Below are positions 25,892 through 31,910 of a DNA stretch of 42,224 bases, piece by piece. The notes beneath the pieces are model-generated. The model was not told the DNA's origin. It searched no databases and worked only from the letters and a program-made list of their open reading frames with translations. A program made the position numbers and the translations under genes. Within the stretch, counting starts at the first letter, position 1. The number at the start of each line of letters is the position of its first letter. The stretch comes from a virus: positions 1 through 42,224 of the IMG/VR virus record IMGVR_UViG_3300025652_000153. One strand, given 5' to 3'.

Positions 25892-26027
25892 TTTTCTCAC
25901 TCTCTGTTTTTAGTTCTATTGAACTTTTTTCCCAAGGTGCTTTTGATAACGACACCTTCATATTATTATTGGCAAGCTTACGTTTGTAACCTAACCATTC
26001 TTTTTCGACTGTTGTGAAACGCTTCAT
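25836..26027 (-). CDS. 63-residue basic protein overlapping two neighbours
   Basis: Starts at ATG 26027, overlapping the upstream stop (ATGA), and runs 56 bases into the start of the 250-residue gene. The first half (FTTVEKEWLGYKRKLANNN) looks like normal coding sequence. The second half is lysine/glutamate-rich and reads through the dyad at 25911-25924, where it encodes SSIEL. Either it is a real gene that hosts a regulatory site, or the true product is shorter in a related phage. Moderate confidence only. Confidence 0.45.
   Translation of the reverse strand: MKRFTTVEKEWLGYKRKLANNNMKVSLSKAPWEKSSIELKTESEKNGIQEQSKSNRTRKGRTD
25911..25924 (+). promoter_or_regulatory. Dispersed dyad AGTTC-N4-GAACT, copy 3
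   Basis: TTTTTAGTTCTATTGAACTTTTTT; loop TATT, perfect arms. It lies 20 bases upstream (in the leftward sense) of ATG 25891, within the short overlapping gene. Confidence 0.6.
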
Positions 26028-26212
26028 ATCTTTACACCATTCACTCTTAGCTTTGAGACAAACGACTTTAGATCTTCACGCGCATGAAACAAATCTTGTT
26101 GTACATTAGGACGAGCATCGAACCGATACAGTTCTTCTTCTAGTCTATTCACTTGCTGCTTTAAGAAACGATACTCAAACTTTTGGGCAGGGCTTAGTGC
26201 TTCATCTCCCAT
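26024..26212 (-). CDS. 62-residue coiled-coil protein
   Basis: The sequence KFEYRFLKQQVNRLEEELYR is a strong heptad-type coiled coil, followed by a second helix (QQDLFHAREDLKSFVSKL). It is soluble with no motif. The start overlaps the upstream stop (TAATG at 26210-26214) and its stop overlaps the next start (ATGA), so it sits in a chain of coupled small genes. It may dimerise; role unknown. Confidence 0.6.
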   Translation of the reverse strand: MGDEALSPAQKFEYRFLKQQVNRLEEELYRFDARPNVQQDLFHAREDLKSFVSKLRVNGVKI

Positions 26213-26424
26213 TATGGTCTCACCTTTGGCTTGACCAGTTTGTTAGATGCAACCTCAGTACCCTTGCAATATATCGTCACTTCATCATGTTGGTTTTCCA
26301 TCATGAAGTACATGGCTTCTTTGCTATAACTACAATCGTCATAGCTTTTAAATAGTATGTTGTGTGTTACCTGTTCGCCTTGAACAAAGTAACTTAGTAC
26401 CATGAACGTAAAATATTTAATCAT
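26212..26424 (-). CDS. Small exported protein (signal-peptide-like N-terminus)
   Basis: 70 residues from ATG 26424, which has GGGGAG at good spacing and overlaps the upstream stop (TGATG). The N-terminus MIKYFTFMVLSYFVQGEQ looks like a short signal peptide. The mature part has two cysteines (SYDDCSYSKEAM and VTIYCKGTE) that could form a disulfide. The layout, signal then Y-x-x-C...V-x-x-x-C, is shared with the 53-residue gene at 33001-33162, which may point to a small family of periplasmic phage proteins. Function unknown. Confidence 0.6.
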   Translation of the reverse strand: MIKYFTFMVLSYFVQGEQVTHNILFKSYDDCSYSKEAMYFMMENQHDEVTIYCKGTEVASNKLVKPKVRP

Positions 26425-26768
26425 CAAACTACTCCCCTTAAAGAACTTGCATTTAATTTTTTTATCTTATTATTTTTACGATGTTCTTTACCTATGTTTA
26501 GTTTTCTCATCCAGTTCTTACATGTTTGAGCACTGTTAAGACCAAGCACCCTATAACAATCATTGATCTTCCAGTTATGTTCGTCAAGAACTCTGATAAT
26601 ATAGTGTCTTGCTACCTCATTTATAATTGAGGGAAGATCAAGGTCATCATTAATTCTGCGATTGAGAATTGTACATTCATTGGATCTATTCCTGTACTTG
26701 ATTGCAATGTCCATCATCTCTTCAATAGCTTCTGGCATTGCATCGTTAATAGATATATCGATATTCAT
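26424..26768 (-). CDS. Fis/NtrC-type helix-turn-helix protein
   Basis: 114 residues. The centre ARHYIIRVLDEHNWKINDCY followed by RVLGLNSAQTCKNWMRKLNI (about residues 53-92) is the Fis-like HTH of NtrC-type activators: a long helix, then W-x-(I/V)-x-x-(A/C)-x-x-L-G-(L/I)-x-x-x-T...W-(M/I)-x-K-L. There is no AAA+ or sigma-54 interaction domain, so it resembles a stand-alone Fis-like DNA-binding protein with a basic C-terminal tail (KNNKIKKLNASSLRG). It is a candidate to bind the dispersed dyads or to bend DNA. The ATG is followed by a short acidic N-terminal region. Confidence 0.75.
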   Translation of the reverse strand: MNIDISINDAMPEAIEEMMDIAIKYRNRSNECTILNRRINDDLDLPSIINEVARHYIIRVLDEHNWKINDCYRVLGLNSAQTCKNWMRKLNIGKEHRKNNKIKKLNASSLRGVV

Positions 26769-26804
26769 ATTGCACTCACTTTCTTTTGTTATTAGATTGA
26801 TTGA

Positions 26805-26825
26805 GGGGCAGTCCTCCGCTGCCCC
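26805..26825 (-). other. Post-stop hairpin GGGGCAG-N7-CTGCCCC
   Basis: Seven perfect pairs, beginning 6 bases after the stop of the cysteine-rich gene at 26832 (leftward). The following leftward sequence is AT-rich but lacks a U-tract. It lies in the gap before the Fis-like gene. Confidence 0.65.
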
Positions 26826-26831
26826 ACGACT

Positions 26832-27038
26832 TCACTCTGGTAAGCAATCAAAGCACCATATCTCACCGTCATCATGAGGTGGGTGACCCCATTCGATAAC
26901 ATCTTGATGGCACTTATCACACTCGACACACTGACAATCAGCGCATATAAAAAACCCACTCTCCGCAGGTAGTCGGTTGACGAACTTACCGCTGCCCCAC
27001 GCAACGCTATCGCCACAGTCCTTGCACTCCTCAGTCAC
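26832..27038 (-). CDS. Cysteine-rich double zinc-knuckle protein
   Basis: 68 residues, GTG start at 27038. Repeated C-x2-C motifs (CKDC, CADC, CVECDKC, and CFDC near the end) give eight or nine cysteines plus His, enough for two zinc sites, arranged like a LIM/zinc-ribbon tandem. The start lies 8 bases inside the upstream microgene, and GGAG is located just after the start region, so initiation probably depends on coupling. It may bind nucleic acid or a host protein. Zinc binding is seen in the sequence; function unknown. Confidence 0.65.
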   Translation of the reverse strand: MTEECKDCGDSVAWGSGKFVNRLPAESGFFICADCQCVECDKCHQDVIEWGHPPHDDGEIWCFDCLPE

Positions 27039-27180
27039 TAGAAGCTTCTATTTTTTTGTCTACTGGAATTAAAATTTTGACGTGGATAAATCCACCAGAC
27101 ATTGAGCTAATGCTGTATGCATAGGGGCAGGTCTTTACCCATTGTAAAAACCCTTCCATGTTTTCAATCTGAAAATTCAT
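27031..27180 (-). CDS. 49-residue small protein
   Basis: AAAGGAAAC precedes ATG 27180. The product reads like ordinary alpha-beta coding sequence: MEGFLQWVKTCPYAYSISS, then SGGFIHVKILIPVDKK. It overlaps the next gene's GTG start by 8 bases. A single amphipathic helix plus a beta hairpin would fit. It is too short for a family call. Supported by the ribosome-binding site, the overlap and balanced composition. Confidence 0.55.
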   Translation of the reverse strand: MNFQIENMEGFLQWVKTCPYAYSISSMSGGFIHVKILIPVDKKIEASSD

Positions 27181-27194
27181 TTTGTTTCCTTTAT

Positions 27195-27272
27195 TTAAAT
27201 GTTCCACCATCCTAATGCTGCACCCACTGACCAGAGGATGCAGATTGTTATTGTTGCCGCACTATAAAACAT
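27195..27272 (-). CDS. 25-residue single-pass membrane microprotein (candidate)
   Basis: ATG 27272, 8 bases after the stop of the VWA gene, with AGGTG upstream. The product is one hydrophobic helix (AATITICILWSVGAALGWW) with almost no extramembrane part. The ribosome-binding site is in the 3' arm of a CACCTAC/GTAGGTG hairpin that also contains the VWA stop codon, so a terminating ribosome would open it. Small and without homology evidence, so tentative. Confidence 0.4.
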   Translation of the reverse strand: MFYSAATITICILWSVGAALGWWNI

Positions 27273-27277
27273 GAGGT

Positions 27278-27299
27278 CACCTACGTTGTTAGGTAGGTG
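27278..27299 (-). promoter_or_regulatory. Hairpin covering the VWA stop codon and the next ribosome-binding site
   Basis: CACCTAC (27278-27284) and GTAGGTG (27293-27299) form a perfect seven-base stem with an eight-base loop. In the leftward mRNA the 3' arm contains the AGGTG used by the 25-codon gene, and the stop codon (complement of 27281-27283) lies in the stem. This suggests translational coupling. Confidence 0.5.
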
Positions 27300-28408
27300 G
27301 TGTCTCCCCAAGGTGCTTCCTTAGACCCTAGATATGATGAGACCCACAGTGTCGGGTAGTGTGGTGGGTTCTCTGGGTAATCCCAGATCTCCAGATCACT
27401 GAGGTAAACCATGTTGTCTACTTGCAACTGGTGCTCTTCAATGTAATCGAACACTGGTCTCACTCTCGTGCCACCACGACCATTGATCTCAATCTTTTCG
27501 ATCTCCTCACCTTGCTCGTAACGTCTGACCGTTTGTATCTGAGCATCACAAGTGATCACCGTGATTGATCGTGGCTTGATGTCCTCACTGATAGCGTTGA
27601 TCTCACCAAGGAAAAACTTTAGCTCTTTCCTTGTGACAGATCCACTTGTATCGATGCCGACAACCACATCACCTGCACCAATCTTTTCGATAGAGGGCGA
27701 GATGATACCAGTCATGTGATACATCTTCTTCTGAGGCTTGCGAAAGCTGTAGTCATCTGGCTGATCACCGCCAACAAATCTACGCATCACGTCACGCCAG
27801 TCAACTTGACTGCGCTCCATCTCCTCAATCAAAGACTTGATAGCAGAGGGTAGCTTGCCGATTGCCTTAGCTCCAGATGCAGCCATCATTACCTTGGTAT
27901 CAATGTCTGCTTCCATCTGCTTGACCTCAGCCTCTGACATGTCACCGCCATCATCCTTCTTGGCATCCTTGACCTCGCCCATAGCAGCGCCTTGAGCATA
28001 CTTTTTCTTGGCATCATCAGGTAGTCGATCAAAGATAGCCTCTGCACTTAGACCCTTGTACTCTGGATCAATCAGCCCACCCTCTGGGAGAGTAAAGCCG
28101 TTGTCCACAAGAACTTGGTTGATTGCAAAGTCAGTCGCAATATTCCAAAGCTCAGGGTCACGCACACCACGTCTGAGGTGATGCTTGAATACAATGTGCA
28201 AGACCTCATGAGCCATGACACCTACGGTCTCTTCTTGATCCATTGTATCAACGAATGATGGTGACCATAGGATAGACTTGCCATCAGTACACATAGTAGG
28301 GATATCATCCTCTGACTTGACGTTGATTGACAGGCACATTGACCCAAAGAAGGGATGCTTGACAACTAGGCGCGTAACAGCGCGAGACACTTTCATTTGT
28401 GCGTCCAT
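27281..28408 (-). CDS. VWA-domain protein with N-terminal zincin motif (DUF2201 type), partner of the MoxR ATPase
   Basis: 375 residues. The N-terminal putative metallopeptidase domain has VMAHEVLHIVFKHH (His67, Glu68, His71, with further His76/77). The C-terminal VWA-like domain has a full MIDAS: DTSGS (253-257), GGT (312-314) and SDLE (Asp338). The arrangement corresponds to the DUF2201 N- and C-terminal families (recalled). Such proteins are usually encoded with a MoxR AAA+ ATPase, which is exactly the gene upstream. The pair likely remodels or activates a target protein. AGGAG precedes ATG 28408. A dyad copy and a hairpin lie in the gap upstream. Substrate unknown. Confidence 0.88.
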   Translation of the reverse strand: MDAQMKVSRAVTRLVVKHPFFGSMCLSINVKSEDDIPTMCTDGKSILWSPSFVDTMDQEETVGVMAHEVLHIVFKHHLRRGVRDPELWNIATDFAINQVLVDNGFTLPEGGLIDPEYKGLSAEAIFDRLPDDAKKKYAQGAAMGEVKDAKKDDGGDMSEAEVKQMEADIDTKVMMAASGAKAIGKLPSAIKSLIEEMERSQVDWRDVMRRFVGGDQPDDYSFRKPQKKMYHMTGIISPSIEKIGAGDVVVGIDTSGSVTRKELKFFLGEINAISEDIKPRSITVITCDAQIQTVRRYEQGEEIEKIEINGRGGTRVRPVFDYIEEHQLQVDNMVYLSDLEIWDYPENPPHYPTLWVSSYLGSKEAPWGDTTYLTT

Positions 28409-28424
28409 AATTTTCTCCTAAAAA

Positions 28425-28438
28425 AGTTCAATAGAACT
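28425..28438 (-). promoter_or_regulatory. Dispersed dyad AGTTC-N4-GAACT, copy 4
   Basis: AAAAAAGTTCAATAGAACTAAAAG, 16 bases upstream of the VWA gene's start. Immediately downstream in the leftward sense is T6AGGAG, that is, the ribosome-binding site. Confidence 0.6.
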
Positions 28439-28453
28439 AAAAGCTGAAATGGT

Positions 28454-28483
28454 AAGCAGGCATATTGACGTGTATGCCTGCTT
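28454..28483 (-). other. Post-stop hairpin AAGCAGGCATA / TATGCCTGCTT
   Basis: Eleven perfect base pairs with an eight-base loop (28465-28472), beginning 9 bases after the stop of the MoxR ATPase gene. It is the longest stem of the series. No U-tract follows in the leftward direction; the dyad follows 15 bases later. Confidence 0.75.
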
Positions 28484-28491
28484 TACTGTGA

Positions 28492-29505
28492 TTAAAGGAT
28501 AAGGTTCTTGCCTACTGACATGATCCATTCTCTGATCGATGCATCAGCCTTGAGGTCTCGCTTGAGATCCTCAGTGCGGTTCATTGCATCCTTGATCACA
28601 AAGGCAGCAAACTCCTGCTGAGGTAGCCGCTTGAGATATGTCACGATGTTCTTAGCGTTCTTGCCAGTCATCTTGGCTGACAGTGCAGCGCATACAGCGT
28701 ACTGAACATCAGGTGCATCAGGAATATCTGCACTTGCAGGATTAGCAATCAGCTTATCGATATCAGGTACAATATCGTACACCTTGAGGAAGCCATTAAA
28801 CTCAGCCGTAGCCGCACGTCCAACCTGACCTGCGATAGCTTCAATCTGATTGACTGGATCAAGAGACCATTTGAGGATAGTAGAGACACGCTCCCAACCT
28901 CTAGGAGATGCACAAGCATTCTCATCACGGTTGAACTTGTGCAACCACTCAGGTCTAAAGCGCAGGAATGCAGGAATGCATTCATGCATTCGCTTCTTGT
29001 AGCAGTAGGCAATAGCATCCTCTAGGTCAGCCTCAATCTCTAGGAACATCAAGCGATCTTTGAGGTGAGAAGGCATGTTGTTTGTACCTGCCCGATCTGA
29101 CATGCGGTTACCTGCCGCAATGATATGCCAACCCTCTGGAAGGTGATGCTTGCCTATGCGTCTCTCATTGACCAACTGTGCGGCAATGTTTTGGTTAGAC
29201 ACTGGGGCTTGTGGTAGCTCATCAAGGAATAAGATACCCTTGCCATCTCGTGGCATCCAGTCAGGACATCTGCGATCCATCGTCTCGCCATCAGCATTGG
29301 GTAGCACCCAACCTGCAAGCTCACCTGCATCATACTGAGCCAGTGATAATATCTGGCAACCAATACCTAGCTCCTTGGCGATCTCATGGACAATGGAAGT
29401 CTTGCCAATCCCTGCACCTGATACAAGGTACGGCACACAATCTAATGTGTCAGTCTTGACTGTGATAGCGGCCTTAGCAATGGCCTTTGCTTGTGATAAT
29501 TTCAT
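28492..29505 (-). CDS. MoxR-family AAA+ ATPase
   Basis: 337 residues. Walker A SGAGIGKTS (29-37), Walker B ILFLDE (91-96), sensor-1 AAGNR (Asn133), and an arginine-finger region LKDRLMF near 150; the spacing and the LAQYDAGELAGW segment are typical of MoxR proteins. The C-terminal half is helical. These ATPases work as chaperone-like rings with VWA proteins; the VWA partner is encoded directly downstream. Starts by overlap with the preceding stop (TAATG). In phages the target of such pairs is not established as far as I know; assembly of a virion component or host takeover are both possible. Confidence 0.9.
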   Translation of the reverse strand: MKLSQAKAIAKAAITVKTDTLDCVPYLVSGAGIGKTSIVHEIAKELGIGCQILSLAQYDAGELAGWVLPNADGETMDRRCPDWMPRDGKGILFLDELPQAPVSNQNIAAQLVNERRIGKHHLPEGWHIIAAGNRMSDRAGTNNMPSHLKDRLMFLEIEADLEDAIAYCYKKRMHECIPAFLRFRPEWLHKFNRDENACASPRGWERVSTILKWSLDPVNQIEAIAGQVGRAATAEFNGFLKVYDIVPDIDKLIANPASADIPDAPDVQYAVCAALSAKMTGKNAKNIVTYLKRLPQQEFAAFVIKDAMNRTEDLKRDLKADASIREWIMSVGKNLIL

Positions 29506-29756
29506 TAGGATTTTCCCTCTAAGGTTGAAAGCAGTTCATCTGCTTTTCTGATTGCGATTACAAAATTTAGACATTCGATTTTTACAGAGCATGTCTCTAC
29601 TCTATCCTGTTTGGAGCGTAGACCGCTCTCTCTTACTTCTTTTACAGCGTTGTCAAAATCTTCATTAGCTTTAACAAGCATCTGGTTTAACTCTTGCACA
29701 CTGAAATTTTTGTATGCTTCCACAATGTTTGTGGAGTAAGTGTCTTCTAGTTCCAT
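29505..29756 (-). CDS. Small helical protein ahead of the MoxR gene
   Basis: 83 residues, almost wholly helical: VQELNQMLVKANEDFDNAVK, then a second long helix (CSVKIECLNFVIAIRKADELL). GAGAGGTG lies before ATG 29756. Its stop overlaps the MoxR ATG (TAATG), so it is expressed with the ATPase/VWA pair and may be a small accessory factor of that system. A dyad copy lies about 20 bases upstream. No family recognised. Confidence 0.6.
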   Translation of the reverse strand: MELEDTYSTNIVEAYKNFSVQELNQMLVKANEDFDNAVKEVRESGLRSKQDRVETCSVKIECLNFVIAIRKADELLSTLEGKS

Positions 29757-29774
29757 TGTTCACCTCTCTGAAAA

Positions 29775-29788
29775 AGTTCTATTGCACT
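29775..29788 (-). promoter_or_regulatory. Dispersed dyad AGTTC-N4-GCACT, copy 5
   Basis: AAAAAGTTCTATTGCACTTAAAAA, right arm variant GCACT. Located between the hairpin at 29797-29814 and the ribosome-binding site of the 83-residue gene. Confidence 0.6.
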
Positions 29789-29796
29789 TAAAAATT

Positions 29797-29814
29797 CAGC
29801 CCCCGAAAGGGCTG
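29797..29814 (-). other. Post-stop hairpin CAGCCC...GGGCTG
   Basis: Six GC-rich pairs starting 4 bases after the stop of the 36-codon gene. In the leftward RNA the loop is UUUCGG. Sequence-related to the hairpins at 30668-30683 and 31143-31158. Confidence 0.7.
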
Positions 29815-29817
29815 AGA

Positions 29818-29928
29818 TTAAAATGCAAGTACTACTATGAGTATGCCCACTGTTAAGGCAGTGAAGGCGATGCCAGAAGCAACGCCCTCAATAAAGATGA
29901 TGCGCTTTTCGCGCTTGCTCAGTCTCAT
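29818..29928 (-). CDS. 36-residue single-pass membrane microprotein
   Basis: ATG 29928 overlaps the stop of the upstream gene (ATGA). The product has a basic N-terminus (RLSKREKRI) and one long hydrophobic segment (SGIAFTALTVGILIVVLAF), so its topology would be N-in/C-out by the positive-inside rule. It is co-translated with the 228-residue gene. Small membrane proteins of this kind can alter the host envelope or exclude other phages, but there is no direct evidence here. Confidence 0.6.
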   Translation of the reverse strand: MRLSKREKRIIFIEGVASGIAFTALTVGILIVVLAF

Positions 29929-30611
29929 GCTGCTTCAGTGAACTCAGCAACTGTGCTATCAACTGCTACATTTTCCTCAGCAGCCTCAGCCTCAGCAGCC
30001 TTAGCAGCCTCTGAGTTGCGGTATGCTGTACGAGCAGCTTTAAGCTCACGCATAGCGTTCTCGAACTCGTCAAGCTCTTCATCAGTCAGGCCATCTTTGA
30101 ATACATCACCTTGTACTCTGTTGCCCTTGTCATCTTTTTTGCTTGAGAATTTACCAACAACCTGCTCCGCAAGACGTTGCGCTTTTGACTTGTCAGGCTC
30201 ACCCTTAACAGCCTTAGCAAGCTTGTTCTCGCTGTCGATCTCTAGCGTTGCTAGATCCTTGACGATGGCATCAGGTGTGTACTGAGTTGGTATCTCAGCA
30301 AAATGATCCTTGAGCAATCGAACAGCCCCTACAGAATTTTCAAGGTAGCGTTTGGCAGTAGCCTCTTTGACACCTGCCTGTTCAACCAATGCGCTCTTGA
30401 GGATCTTAGAGTTGGCGCGTGGCAAGTTGCCCTTGACTAGTTTGACCTGAGCAATGGCAGCGATAACCTCGCCATAGGCTGACATCTTTGCGCTGTTAGC
30501 AGCAACATTATTGTCTTTGTTTACACCCTTGAGAGAGGCGATCTCTTGCTCTGCGCTGTAAACGTTGTTGATTGCAGTATCGGAAACGGTAAAAGTTTTT
30601 GAATTTGTCAT
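29925..30611 (-). CDS. 228-residue early protein of unknown function
   Basis: ATG 30611 is chosen; the ATG at 30620 sits too close to its AAGG. The first part is helical with NVYSAEQEIASLKGVN. A middle segment SALVEQAGVKEATAKRYLEN (about residues 74-93) resembles a small helix-turn-helix. The C-terminal half is strongly charged, then alanine/glutamate-rich. The long mRNA leader carries three to four hairpins, so expression may be controlled at RNA level. It might bind DNA, but the HTH is weak evidence. The stop overlaps the membrane microgene. Confidence 0.6.
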   Translation of the reverse strand: MTNSKTFTVSDTAINNVYSAEQEIASLKGVNKDNNVAANSAKMSAYGEVIAAIAQVKLVKGNLPRANSKILKSALVEQAGVKEATAKRYLENSVGAVRLLKDHFAEIPTQYTPDAIVKDLATLEIDSENKLAKAVKGEPDKSKAQRLAEQVVGKFSSKKDDKGNRVQGDVFKDGLTDEELDEFENAMRELKAARTAYRNSEAAKAAEAEAAEENVAVDSTVAEFTEAA

Positions 30612-30632
30612 CTGGTTCATCCTTTTTGGCTG

Positions 30633-30683
30633 ACAAGTTTCTTGTTATCGGCATGATGCCGCGACTACAGCCCCGAAGGGCTG
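30633..30683 (-). promoter_or_regulatory. Hairpin-rich leader upstream of the 228-residue gene
   Basis: Three consecutive inverted repeats: CAGCCCCGAAGGGCTG (30668-30683; leftward RNA loop UUCG closed by C-G), CGGCATGATGCCG (30649-30661) and ACAAG-TTT-CTTGT (30633-30645). The first is also the post-stop hairpin of the 65-residue gene. The CGGCATGATGC core recurs at about 42142 before the last, truncated gene. Confidence 0.55.
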
Positions 30684-30694
30684 CACTCATGGTC

Positions 30695-30892
30695 TCATGA
30701 TTTATTTCCTTTGTTTCTTATTCCAAACTCTTCTAGATAAGCTTCTGTAAAACAGTCTAAACATTCATTTGTTTTAAGCATGTCAGTCACGTCATCAGTG
30801 GACATATATGACAGGCAAGCTCTCAATAAACTCTCGTGTGTTTCATAAGTTTTTTCTATTAAATCCATTGCGAAATCTCTTGAATTTTCCAT
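30695..30892 (-). CDS. 65-residue acidic helical protein
   Basis: ATG 30892 overlaps the upstream stop (TAATG) with GGGAG at ideal spacing. The sequence is helical and acidic, with two cysteines in NECLDCFTEAYLEEFGI that are too few for a zinc ribbon. A short basic end (RNKGNKS) follows. It is probably a soluble early protein; no family recognised. A post-stop hairpin follows 11 bases downstream. Confidence 0.55.
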   Translation of the reverse strand: MENSRDFAMDLIEKTYETHESLLRACLSYMSTDDVTDMLKTNECLDCFTEAYLEEFGIRNKGNKS

Positions 30893-31116
30893 TATTTTAC
30901 TCCCATGATATAACGTGTGTCATCTACTCTATACTCAGCCCTGAGACCGCCTAAGCAATCCTCAACATAAATGATGTCTACAACTTCATTATTTAAAAAT
31001 GGTGACCTTGCTGCCTTACGAGCCATCAGTCTGGCTTTTTGTTTTGCAAGGTATTCTGTTTTTGCGTAGTCATATGCGACTGCACCACGATGGTTTATTT
31101 TGATTTTAAATGTCAT
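30892..31116 (-). CDS. 74-residue basic alpha-beta protein
   Basis: GAGGAG precedes ATG 31116. Layout: strand (TFKIKINHRGAVAYDYAK), helix rich in Lys/Arg/Ala (EYLAKQKARLMARKAAR), then strands (EVVDIIYVEDCLGGLRAEYR and VDDTRYIMGVK). The strand-helix-strand pattern with a basic helix could suit nucleic-acid binding. Translationally coupled to the next gene by TAATG. No family recognised. Confidence 0.55.
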   Translation of the reverse strand: MTFKIKINHRGAVAYDYAKTEYLAKQKARLMARKAARSPFLNNEVVDIIYVEDCLGGLRAEYRVDDTRYIMGVK

Positions 31117-31142
31117 AAGACGCTCCTCATAAAGTTAATGAT

Positions 31143-31158
31143 GCAGCCCGTAGGCTGC
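31143..31158 (-). other. Post-stop hairpin GCAGCC-CGTA-GGCTGC
   Basis: Perfect six-base GC stem; leftward RNA loop UACG closed by C-G, a UNCG-type tetraloop. Begins 10 bases after the stop of the 104-residue gene. Flanking TTAA/TTAA extend the pairing weakly. Confidence 0.75.
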
Positions 31159-31168
31159 ACTGTTAATC

Positions 31169-31483
31169 TTATGCTGCTATTGGTGCAGGGAAACGCTTGC
31201 CTGTTTGCTTTACCTTGCCAGTAATAAAGGCAATGTGAGAAATGCAATCAGGATCAAATTCCTCATGAGAATACATGTGATCCAATGTTACATGTAAAAA
31301 GTCATCAGTTCGCAGTACATAGCGATCACCATCAAAATCAGTGTAGGTGTATGTCCAAGCGGTTCTAACACCGCCTGATCTGATTTTAAGAACTGCTTCC
31401 CTGCCAGTATCGCCAACTATTTTAGTTGCAGTTTCAATTCCAAACATTGAGATTGAAGTGATTTTAGTATTGATTGATGCCAT
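31169..31483 (-). CDS. 104-residue beta-rich early protein
   Basis: A strong GGAGG precedes ATG 31483. The product is beta-rich, with VRTAWTYTYTDFDGDRYVLR and DFLHVTLDHMYSHEEFDPD, and ends in a basic stretch (GKVKQTGKRFPAPIAA). It has no known catalytic motif. It is the first gene of the leftward accessory cluster and sits about 390 bases downstream of a candidate promoter, after a structured leader, so it is probably expressed early and strongly. Function unknown. Confidence 0.55.
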   Translation of the reverse strand: MASINTKITSISMFGIETATKIVGDTGREAVLKIRSGGVRTAWTYTYTDFDGDRYVLRTDDFLHVTLDHMYSHEEFDPDCISHIAFITGKVKQTGKRFPAPIAA

Positions 31484-31729
31484 TGTGGTTTACCTCCGTT
31501 AAATGAAACCATGACAACGGCAACCAGTAAGCTGCCGCTCTCGAAAATTTCACTTTGATCTTTTATGACAATAAAGGCGATCAACCTTGCCTAGTCTTTT
31601 TCACCCACTCTAGGCTGATAGATGGGTTCAACATGTCTTGGTCTATATCCGAAAAACAGCGGTTGAGATTTTTAACATATTCTATATTTCACTTTATTTT
31701 TTTACACATGCATTGTCGTTCAGTCCTAC

Positions 31730-31879
31730 TTGCATCTCTCTTTTACAGACCGTCCAGTATATCTGGTGGCGTGTGCCTCGCAGCGAGGTGCTTTGGTGAG
31801 CCTATTGGCAGGGCTTGTGAGCCATATGTTCGTGGGATTGTGAGGATCAAAGCCTCGTTGCTTCCCTGCGTCTGTCATC
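31730..31879 (-). ncRNA. GC-rich structured leader or small RNA (candidate)
   Basis: The gap 31484-31977 holds no convincing gene. Within it, about 150 bases are clearly more GC-rich than the surroundings and rich in inverted repeats: GTGCCTCG/CGAGGTGC (31773-31780 with 31784-31791, loop CAG), GCAGGG/CCCTGC (31808-31813 with 31864-31869), and GAGG/CCTC (31842-31845 with 31853-31856). It would be transcribed leftward from the promoter at 31880-31908. It does not fit a tRNA. Confidence 0.4.
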
Positions 31880-31908
31880 CTTAGACACTATCTAGCAAAC
31901 AATGTAAA
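31880..31908 (-). promoter_or_regulatory. Candidate leftward promoter of the accessory cluster
   Basis: On the minus strand TTTACA (complement of 31903-31908), 17-base spacer, TCTAAG (complement of 31880-31885). Immediately upstream is a helically phased 10-bp A/T repeat that could act as an UP element. It would drive the 24183-31483 cluster. Confidence 0.5.
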
Positions 31909-31910
31909 CC

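Noticed and set aside
31730-31879. tRNA or tmRNA in the GC-rich block
   Set aside because: No acceptor stem, T-loop motif or anticodon arm could be matched, and the pairing pattern is different.
31555-31884. 109-codon plus-strand open frame in the control region
   Set aside because: No ribosome-binding site, cysteine-rich and irregular composition, and it runs across the leftward promoter and the inverted repeats. It looks like chance coding.
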